From contig CAMEGQ010000005.1 of NCBI GenBank assembly GCA_945916235.1, positions 1 to 52,082 of the forward strand: DNA of 52,082 nt, written 5' to 3'. How positions within the stretch are numbered: the first letter of the stretch is position 1; every line of letters begins with the position of its first letter. The translations under genes and the position numbers were made by a program. The notes below the pieces were generated by a model, which saw only the letters and a program-made list of their open reading frames with translations, had not been told where the DNA came from and did not search any database. This DNA is from an uncultured Porphyromonadaceae bacterium. Its GTDB lineage: Bacteria > Bacteroidota > Bacteroidia > Bacteroidales > Muribaculaceae. Shown in pieces: positions 46,592-52,082 of the stretch.

Positions 46592-48952
46592 TTAAAATTC
46601 GGCATCGGAGAGCGAGTAGGGTTTGGTGTCCGGGGCCTGACAACGCGATTTGTTGGGTTTGGAGGCCATCTCATATTCGATTACGCCGCCTTTGGCTATG
46701 TCGGCGTGGGTGAAGTATGCCTTGTCGTAGGGTTTGCCGTTGAGGCGCACCGACTTGATGTAGCGGTTGGTGTCGCTCACCTTGGGCGCCTTGATTTCCA
46801 GCGTGTTGCCGCCGGGCAGGTTCACTTTGGCGTAAGGCAGATAGGGTGCGCCGATCACATACTGGTCCGTTCCCGGGCAGACGGGGTAGAATCCCAGAGC
46901 CGAGAATATATACCATGCCGACATCTGGCCGCAGTCGTCGTTGCCGCAGAGGCCGTTGATGTCGTTGCGGTACATGCGGTTCATGATCTCACGTACCCAA
47001 TACTGGCTCTTCCAGGGCTGTGAGGTCCAGGCATAGAGATAGGGGATGTGGTGGCTGGGCTCGTTTCCGTGCACGTATGCGCCGATAAGCCCTTCTTTGG
47101 TCACATCCTCGGTGTCGGCATAAGATTCTGCCGGCAGTTCGGTGGTGAACAGGCGGTCGATGTTAGCCGTAAACTTCTTGTCGCCGCCCATCTGATGCAT
47201 CAGACCTTTCACATCGTGAGGCACGAAGAAGGCGTAGTTCAGAGCGTTCCCCTCCATATAGCCTTCGCCCGAGGTGCGCAGAAGGTCGTAGGTCGGTTTC
47301 CACGAGCCGTCGGAGTTGCGCGGACGGCTGAAGCAGATTTCCGGATCGAACACGTTGCGGTAGTTGAGCGCGCGCTTGCGGTATCGTTCGGCATTGGCCG
47401 CGTCGCCATTGCGCAGAGCCTGACGGTAGATACACCAGTCGTCGTAGGCATATTCCAGCGTTACCGATACGGCGCTTCCGTTTTTGTCGAAGGGCACATA
47501 GCCGAGATTCAGATAGTCGGCCGTTCCTTCGAAGTAAGGGATGTTGGCGCTGTGGTCCATAGCCTCGAACAGGCGCTTGCCGTCGAGCTTGATTCCCTTG
47601 GCTGCGGCGTCGGAGAGCGCCGAGACAGCATGGTAGCCTATCATACACCAGTTTTCATTTCCCATATGGGCCCAGACAGGCAGGGCGTGGTGCACGCTCT
47701 GGTCGTGGTGGGCCAGCATCGACTTGATCATCGAAGCGGAGCGGTCGGGGAAAAGCAGGTTCATCAGCGGATGCTCTGCGCGGAAGGTATCCCACAGCGA
47801 GAACACCGTATAGTTGTCGAAGCTGCCGTCATGGTTAGCTCCGCTCTCCCCTGCTTTGCAATTATGGATATTGTGGTCGAGGCCGCGGTAGCTGCCGTCG
47901 ACATCCATATAGACCGAGGGGTTGATCATCGTATGGTAAAGCGACGTATAGAGCATGGCTAGCTGGTCGTCGTTGCCTTCGGCGCTGATGATGTCGAGAT
48001 TGCGGTTCCAGCTGTCGCGGGTTTCGGCGGCAATCTGGTCAAAGTTCTTGTCTCCGGCTTCGGCCATAAGGTTGGCCATAGCGCCCTGAGTGCTTACAGC
48101 TGAGAGGCCGACCTTCACCTCGATTTTCTTCGATTCAGGAACGGCAAAGTCGAAATATGCCACTACCTGACGGCCGAAGATTTCGGGGAAGTCGCGGTTC
48201 ATCTTGAATTTGCGCCAGAATCCGGTGTAGGTCGGGCGCTTGCGGTCTTTGTAGCCGTAGGAAGCGATGGGTTCGGAGAACTTCATCGCGAAATAGGTGT
48301 AGTTGGTCGTGGCCCAGCCGTTGGTGATGCGGTAACCGGTCACGGTGTAGGGATCTTCAACGCGGATATAGCTCCAGAGCACCTTGCCGTCATAATTATA
48401 TATGGCGTGGTCCATGTCGAGAATCACATGGGTCGAGTCGGCGTCCGAAATGGTATAACGGTGGATTCCGGTACGCGGAGTAGCGGTAAGCTCGGCGCGG
48501 ATGCCGTAGTCGTCGAGGTCAACGGCATAATAGCCCGGGCGGACTTTCTCACTGGCATGCGAGTAGGCCGAGCGGTATCCCTCGGCGTGGCCGGCGGCTG
48601 TGCCGGGGTCGAGGCGCAGCGGCCCGGTGGTAGGCATAATCAGGAAATCTCCAAGGTCGGAGTGGCCTGTGCCGCTGAGATGAGTGTGGCTGAACCCAAC
48701 GATGGTGGTGTCTTCATACTGATAGCCGGCGCAGTATTCGTATGCGGCGGGCTGATAGCGACCGTTGATGTTGTGAGGCACATTCTCCGTGTCCGGACTG
48801 AGCTGCACAATGCCGAAGGGTGCGCAGGCGCCGGGGAATACGTGTCCCATCCTTGTGGCGCCGATCAGCGGGTTCACATAGTCAACAGGCGCGGTAGCCG
48901 CGGCTGTAATCGCCGCGGCTATCGCTATTGCCGTTATCAGATGTTTTCTCAT
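46592..48952 (-). CDS. GH92 alpha-mannosidase (copy c)
   Basis: Taken as 786 residues from ATG 48952, which gives a good signal peptide (MRKHLITAIAIAAAITAAAT); an in-frame ATG at 48988 adds 12 residues. Family marks are GATRMGHVFPGA, E567 in MEGNALNYAFFVPHD (general acid position), HGNEPSHH, and D673 in GNDDCGQMSAW (base position). The His-Glu acceptor pair of BT3990-type alpha-1,2 enzymes is not present before GNEPSHH; the aligned residues are D-T. It resembles copy a more than copy d in these motifs. It is probably periplasmic, with no lipobox or sorting tail. It is the second gene of the locus, 46 bp after copy d and 73 bp before GH130. Confidence 0.93.
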   Translation of the reverse strand: MRKHLITAIAIAAAITAAATAPVDYVNPLIGATRMGHVFPGACAPFGIVQLSPDTENVPHNINGRYQPAAYEYCAGYQYEDTTIVGFSHTHLSGTGHSDLGDFLIMPTTGPLRLDPGTAAGHAEGYRSAYSHASEKVRPGYYAVDLDDYGIRAELTATPRTGIHRYTISDADSTHVILDMDHAIYNYDGKVLWSYIRVEDPYTVTGYRITNGWATTNYTYFAMKFSEPIASYGYKDRKRPTYTGFWRKFKMNRDFPEIFGRQVVAYFDFAVPESKKIEVKVGLSAVSTQGAMANLMAEAGDKNFDQIAAETRDSWNRNLDIISAEGNDDQLAMLYTSLYHTMINPSVYMDVDGSYRGLDHNIHNCKAGESGANHDGSFDNYTVFSLWDTFRAEHPLMNLLFPDRSASMIKSMLAHHDQSVHHALPVWAHMGNENWCMIGYHAVSALSDAAAKGIKLDGKRLFEAMDHSANIPYFEGTADYLNLGYVPFDKNGSAVSVTLEYAYDDWCIYRQALRNGDAANAERYRKRALNYRNVFDPEICFSRPRNSDGSWKPTYDLLRTSGEGYMEGNALNYAFFVPHDVKGLMHQMGGDKKFTANIDRLFTTELPAESYADTEDVTKEGLIGAYVHGNEPSHHIPYLYAWTSQPWKSQYWVREIMNRMYRNDINGLCGNDDCGQMSAWYIFSALGFYPVCPGTDQYVIGAPYLPYAKVNLPGGNTLEIKAPKVSDTNRYIKSVRLNGKPYDKAYFTHADIAKGGVIEYEMASKPNKSRCQAPDTKPYSLSDAEF

Positions 48953-48998
48953 TATTACTGTTGTAGCTTTTTCTGAGAGACTTTTCAATCGGTAAAAC

Positions 48999-51284
48999 TT
49001 ATTTTTTCTCTTTCGACATCGAATAGGGAGCGTCGGAGGGGAGAGTGCCTCGCGAGGTGTTGGGCTTGCTGTCCATTACTATATTGATGTTGGCGCCGTT
49101 GGTCAGGGTAGCGTAATCGATATAGTTCTTGGTGTAGTTCTTGCCGTTGACCTTCATCGACTTGATGTAGATGTTTTCGTCGGAGTTGGCCGGAGCCGAG
49201 ATTACGGTCTTCTTTCCGTTGGGGAATGTGAGCGTGGCCTTGGTGAACAGCGGAGCGCCGAATACATACTCACCCGATGCCGGACAAACCGGATAGAATC
49301 CCAAAGCCGAGAATACATACCATGCCGAGGTCTGGCCGTTGTCTTCGTCGCCGCAGTAGCCGTCGGGGGTAGCCTGATAGAGGCGGTTCATCGTCTCGCG
49401 GGTCCAGTACTGAGCCTTCCAAGGCTGGCCGCCGTAGTTGTAGAGGTAGATCATGTGCTGAATGGGCTGGTTGCCGTGAGCATAGTTACCCATGTTGGCA
49501 ATCTCCATCTCGCGGATCTCATGGATGGTACCTCCGTAGTAGGAATTGTCGAATACGGGAGGAACTACGAATACGCTGTCGAGCTGAGCGGTGAACACCT
49601 TGTTGCCGCCCATGAGGTCAATCAGACCCTGAGGATCGTGGAATACGCTCCAGGTGTAGTGCCATGAGTTACCTTCGGTGAAGGCGTCGCCCCATTTGTA
49701 GGGGCTGAAGGGGCGCTGGAAAGTGCCGTCTTCGTTGCGGCCTACCATCAGATTGTATTCGGGATCGAAAACATTTACATAGTTGTGGGCGCGCTTGGTG
49801 TAGAGGTCGATTTCCTCCTGCGGGCGGCCGAGCTTTTTGGCGGCCTGGGCGATGCACCAGTCGTCGTAAGCATATTCAAGCGTACGGGCTACGTTTTCAC
49901 GGATACCAACATTGTAGGGCACATAGCCGAGCTTGTTGTAGTATTCATGGCCGTAGCGACCCGACGACTGAACGCGCGGGTGAGTGTTGTTGGCGCCATG
50001 GATCATACCTTCATACATTTTCTGTGCGTCCTCACCGGTGACGAAACCTTTGAGGATACCGTCGGCCACTACCGAGGCGCTGTTGTTGCCGACCATGCAT
50101 CCGCGGTGGCCGGGGCTGGACCATTCGGGATAGAAGCCGCTCTCCTTATAGAAGTTGAGCCATCCCTGCTGCATCTTGGCGCCTTCTTCAGGCCAGAACA
50201 GATTGACCATGGGGAACAGAGCGCGGAATGTATCCCAGAATCCGGTGCCGGTGTATAAATATCCGGGCTCTACCTTGTCGGTGTCGGGGCTGTAGTGTAC
50301 CACATTGCCGTTGGCATCGATTTCATGCATCTTGTGGGGGAAGAGCGCTGTGCGGTAGAGGCATGAGTAGAATGTGCGGAGCTTATCCTTGTCGGAGCTC
50401 TCCACGTCTACTGCGCCGAGCACCTTGTTCCATTCAGCCTTGGCCTCGGCCTTTACCTGGTCGAAGGTCTTGTTGCCGATTTCGGCCATGTTGCGTTCGG
50501 CCTGCTCGAGGCTGATGAATGAAGTGGCCACCTTGGCGCCCACTTTCTCGCCGCGTTTGGTCTTGAAGCCGATGGCTGCGCCCACGTGGTTGCCCTGAAG
50601 TTCTTTCTTGCCGGGCTGCAGTTCGCCGCCGTCGAGCCATGTCCAGTCGGAGTCGAACGGTTTGTCAAACTCGATTACGAACCAGTTGCGGAAGTTGGGG
50701 CCGACGCCGCCGCTGTTGCGGGTGGAGTAGCCGACCACGCGCTGCTTCTCGGGCTCTACCTTAATATATGAGCCGTGGTCGTAACCGTCGATCACCACGT
50801 AGCTGTCGTCACATTCCGGAAAGGTGAATGTGAAGTAGGCGCAGCGGTCGGTAGGTGTGATTTCAGTAGTAACGTCGTATTCCGAAAGGTACACCTTATA
50901 ATAATAGGGACGGGCTTCCTCAGAGCGGTGGGCAAACCAGGAAGCGCGCTTGTCTTCGTTGATCTTCAGCGAGCGGGTCACAGGCATGATTGAGAACTGT
51001 CCGAAGTCGTTGATCCAGGGGCTGGGCCGGTGGGTCTGCTTGAAACCGCGGATTTTGTCTGAATGGTAGGTGTACGACCATCCGTCGCCCATCTTGCCGG
51101 TCTGCGGAATCCATTGGTTCATGCCCCAGGGCACTGCGATTGAAGGCACTGTGTTGCCGTTCGAAAGTGAGAACTTCGAGTCGGTACCCATCAGCGGGTT
51201 TACCAGATCAACAGGGTTGTTCACTGCCTGACCGGTGAAGGCTGCAGCGAGCATTACAAAAAATGTGATTGCCGTTTTCTTCAT
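48999..51284 (-). CDS. GH92 alpha-1,2-mannosidase (copy d, BT3990-like)
   Basis: A 761-residue GH92 enzyme, first gene of the mannan locus, with signal peptide MKKTAITFFVMLAAAFTGQA. Its key residues match the characterised BT3990 with a constant offset of four: E537 in TEGNSWHYTW (acid E533), H588-E589 in GTIHEIRE (H584/E585 of the +1 subsite), and D646 and D648 in GDEDNGQTSAW (D642/D644). The numbering of BT3990 is from memory. This pattern predicts an exo-alpha-1,2-mannosidase. The later motif is GNQPIQH where copies a-c have GNEP. The N-terminal signature also differs (GTDSKFSLSNGNTVPS), so it belongs to a different GH92 branch from the other three. No lipobox or sorting tail is present, so periplasmic action is likely. 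Confidence 0.94.
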   Translation of the reverse strand: MKKTAITFFVMLAAAFTGQAVNNPVDLVNPLMGTDSKFSLSNGNTVPSIAVPWGMNQWIPQTGKMGDGWSYTYHSDKIRGFKQTHRPSPWINDFGQFSIMPVTRSLKINEDKRASWFAHRSEEARPYYYKVYLSEYDVTTEITPTDRCAYFTFTFPECDDSYVVIDGYDHGSYIKVEPEKQRVVGYSTRNSGGVGPNFRNWFVIEFDKPFDSDWTWLDGGELQPGKKELQGNHVGAAIGFKTKRGEKVGAKVATSFISLEQAERNMAEIGNKTFDQVKAEAKAEWNKVLGAVDVESSDKDKLRTFYSCLYRTALFPHKMHEIDANGNVVHYSPDTDKVEPGYLYTGTGFWDTFRALFPMVNLFWPEEGAKMQQGWLNFYKESGFYPEWSSPGHRGCMVGNNSASVVADGILKGFVTGEDAQKMYEGMIHGANNTHPRVQSSGRYGHEYYNKLGYVPYNVGIRENVARTLEYAYDDWCIAQAAKKLGRPQEEIDLYTKRAHNYVNVFDPEYNLMVGRNEDGTFQRPFSPYKWGDAFTEGNSWHYTWSVFHDPQGLIDLMGGNKVFTAQLDSVFVVPPVFDNSYYGGTIHEIREMEIANMGNYAHGNQPIQHMIYLYNYGGQPWKAQYWTRETMNRLYQATPDGYCGDEDNGQTSAWYVFSALGFYPVCPASGEYVFGAPLFTKATLTFPNGKKTVISAPANSDENIYIKSMKVNGKNYTKNYIDYATLTNGANINIVMDSKPNTSRGTLPSDAPYSMSKEKK

Positions 51285-51354
51285 TTTACGACTTGTGGTG
51301 TTGAGGTAAAGGATTTGGTTATTTCGTGATATTAAATCGGTATTTTTTCCAATG

Positions 51355-51362
51355 CAAAAATA
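51355..51362 (-). promoter_or_regulatory. Bacteroidetes -7 box of the mannan locus
   Basis: The minus strand reads TATTTTTG, fitting TAnnTTTG, about 70 nt before the GH92 copy d start codon. No -33 TTTG is found at the usual spacing. A small inverted repeat TAGGT/ACCTA (51361-51377) overlaps it. Confidence 0.55.
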
Positions 51363-51389
51363 GGTTATTGGTACCTAAAAAAGCTATAT

Positions 51390-51423
51390 AAATTCTGACA
51401 AAAAAGTAACAGATTGCGACAAA
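51390..51423 (-). promoter_or_regulatory. Candidate HTCS operator: two direct repeats 21 bp apart
   Basis: On the minus strand TTTGTCGCAATCT (51423-51411) is followed by TTTGTCAGAATTT (51402-51390). Ten of 13 bases match and the start-to-start distance is 21 bp, two helical turns, as expected for AraC-type direct-repeat binding. The second copy ends 28 bp before the -7 box of the mannan locus, a normal activator position. The link to the HTCS at 13618-17640 is inference. Confidence 0.5.
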
Positions 51424-51483
51424 TGCCCGTGTTTAGTCAGTTTTTTACGACTTTATCCCCTGTCAGGAGGCTTTGAAAGAAAA

Positions 51484-51514
51484 ATCCCCCGGAAACGGTC
51501 AGTTTCCGGAGGAT
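51484..51514 (-). terminator. Intrinsic terminator after the gene at 51603
   Basis: ATCCCCCGGAAAC (51484-51496) and GTTTCCGGAGGAT (51502-51514) form a 13-bp stem with one G-U-type mismatch and a 5-nt loop. In the minus direction the stem runs directly into a T run (TTTTTCTTTC). This is a strong rho-independent terminator that insulates the mannan locus from upstream transcription. Confidence 0.85.
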
Positions 51515-51531
51515 TCGTTATGTGACTGACT

Positions 51532-51586
51532 CTCGCCCGCCGTCGCAGTCGGCGACGCTTTGCGGAGCAAAGACGGGCAGGGCGAG
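51532..51586. repeat. Branched (three-way) inverted repeat structure
   Basis: The outer stem CTCGCCC/GGGCGAG (51532-51538 with 51580-51586) encloses two adjacent perfect hairpins: CGTCGC-AGTCG-GCGACG (51541-51557) and CTTTGC-GGA-GCAAAG (51558-51572). It lies 16 bp beyond the stop of the gene at 51603. The form suggests a repeated intergenic element or an RNA processing structure; only this copy is in the window. Confidence 0.6.
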
Positions 51587-51602
51587 TGCCGGTTTCGCTG
51601 GA

Positions 51603-52082
51603 TTACATTACCACTACCTTGTAGGTCTTGGCAGCGCCTTCGGTGGCTACGCTGACAACGTAGATACCGGCGGCGGCAGGAACGACAGCCGAGCCTTCAA
51701 CCGGGGTCTGAGCCACGAGAGCTCCGGCGGTAGTGTATACGCTTACGACTGCTGCTTCAGATACAGTGACTGCTACGCCGCCCGGAACGCCGAGTACGGA
51801 AACGGTCGATGTGCCCTCTGTGGAGACTTCATCGATGCCGGTGGTGTCGAAGGTTGCGAATACGGTCAGTTCGGGATATTTAGTGGTTTTGCCCATGTTG
51901 CCGGTGTACCATGCTTTGCGCGAAGTGTCGGCTACACGGTAGGATGCAGACTGGGAGAACACGTGGATGGGCCATCCGAGCTTAGTTTCGTAGAAGTCGG
52001 CCGATTCAGCTACAGCAGCGGTGACAGTCTCGCCCTGACGGCCGGAGGTGGTATTGTCGCTGTCGGAGCCGTTGCATGCGGT
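51603..52082 (-). CDS. C-terminal part of a secreted protein with sorting domain (partial)
   Basis: The reading frame is open from the window edge to a stop at 51603, giving 159 residues. A GTG at 51962 is internal and is not the start. The first 80 residues (with DFYETKLGWPIH and SRKAWYTGN) are the end of a domain I do not recognise. The last 75 (from TTGIDEVSTEG, through VYTTAGALV and AAGIYVVSV, to YKVVVM) are a C-terminal sorting domain closely resembling those on the GH130 and GLUG proteins of the neighbouring locus. The gene ends before a strong terminator, so it is a separate transcription unit, although it may belong functionally to the same locus. Confidence 0.8.
   Translation of the reverse strand, partial: TACNGSDSDNTTSGRQGETVTAAVAESADFYETKLGWPIHVFSQSASYRVADTSRKAWYTGNMGKTTKYPELTVFATFDTTGIDEVSTEGTSTVSVLGVPGGVAVTVSEAAVVSVYTTAGALVAQTPVEGSAVVPAAAGIYVVSVATEGAAKTYKVVVM

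Larger units (their letters stand above)
12214..51284 (-). other. Alpha-mannan / high-mannose glycoprotein utilization locus
   Basis: Sixteen consecutive minus-strand genes with mostly 12-160 bp gaps (largest 248 bp) include a SusCD pair, a canonical HTCS, four GH92 enzymes, GH38, GH76, GH130, GH29, two proteases, a ROK kinase and mannose-6-phosphate isomerase. GH92, GH38, GH76 and GH130 together are the hallmark of yeast-mannan or high-mannose N-glycan loci in Bacteroidales. No gene in the run points elsewhere. Confidence 0.88.
51285..51602. other. Non-coding regulatory region before the mannan locus
   Basis: This 318-bp stretch contains no gene. In order of minus-strand transcription it holds a branched hairpin (51586-51532), an intrinsic terminator (51514-51484), a paired direct repeat (51423-51390) and a -7 box (51362-51355). 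It separates the gene at 51603 from the mannan locus and contains the only TAnnTTTG box found in any intergenic gap of the locus. Confidence 0.8.

Noticed and set aside
49440-49480. GNQPIQH in GH92 copy d read as a mark of mannose-1-phosphate specificity
   Set aside because: Alignment by spacing shows the acceptor-site pair is H588-E589, intact as in BT3990. The GNQP position is a different motif 17 residues on.
1-52082. tRNA, rRNA, CRISPR, insertion sequences or phage genes
   Set aside because: None was recognised. The intergenic gaps are short and lack tRNA-like cloverleaves, regular spacer arrays or transposase frames.

Overview
The window looks like a chromosomal piece of a gut Bacteroidales, most likely of the Muribaculaceae type. 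The evidence is SusC/SusD-like pairs, hybrid two-component regulators, GH92-rich glycan loci, BspA-type leucine-rich repeats, Bacteroidetes -7 boxes (TAnnTTTG), C-terminal sorting domains resembling those of type IX secretion, and a base composition richer in GC than typical Bacteroides. No ribosomal, tRNA, CRISPR or insertion sequence was seen. The genus is an inference from content, not from a marker gene.

Layout. (1) 1-5.4 kb: a secreted GH3 beta-glycosidase (+) converges on a hybrid sensor kinase/response regulator/AraC protein (-) whose sensor is TPR repeats. (2) 5.6-9.5 kb: divergent from that regulator is a 1274-residue secreted BspA-like leucine-rich-repeat protein. The intergenic region holds two near-identical 14-bp direct repeats 31 bp apart and a -7 box. 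(3) 9.5-9.95 kb: non-coding, with a long hairpin and direct repeats. (4) 9.95-12.16 kb: a three-gene membrane-lipid type operon (CDP-alcohol phosphatidyltransferase, GtrA-like, hemolysin-type acyltransferase). (5) 12.2-51.3 kb: sixteen consecutive minus-strand genes forming an alpha-mannan / high-mannose glycoprotein utilization locus. (6) 51.3-51.6 kb: non-coding, with the promoter of that locus, a candidate activator site, an intrinsic terminator and a branched hairpin. (7) 51.6-52.08 kb: the C-terminal end of another secreted protein.

The mannan locus, in transcription order from 51284 down: GH92 (BT3990-like alpha-1,2-mannosidase type), GH92, GH130 with two discoidin domains, a basic-secretory-protein metalloprotease, GH92, GH38 with discoidin and sorting domains, a triple GLUG-module surface protein, SusC, SusD, GH76 endo-alpha-1,6-mannanase with ricin and CBM6-like domains, a C10 cysteine protease, a ROK sugar kinase, GH92, class I mannose-6-phosphate isomerase, a canonical hybrid two-component regulator (HTCS), and a GH29 alpha-fucosidase.

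How they fit together (inference). Proteins carrying a C-terminal sorting domain (GH76, GH38, GH130, C10 protease, GLUG protein) would act outside the cell. SusCD imports oligosaccharides. GH92 and GH29 enzymes, which have signal peptides but no sorting domain, trim them in the periplasm. The ROK kinase and mannose-6-phosphate isomerase convert mannose to fructose-6-phosphate in the cytoplasm. Two unrelated proteases in one mannan locus suggest the target is mannoprotein rather than free mannan. The most novel-looking points are the GLUG protein where a surface glycan-binding protein would be expected, the two-protease plus mannosidase set, and the direct repeats spaced by whole helical turns in front of the two promoters most likely to answer to the AraC-type regulators.
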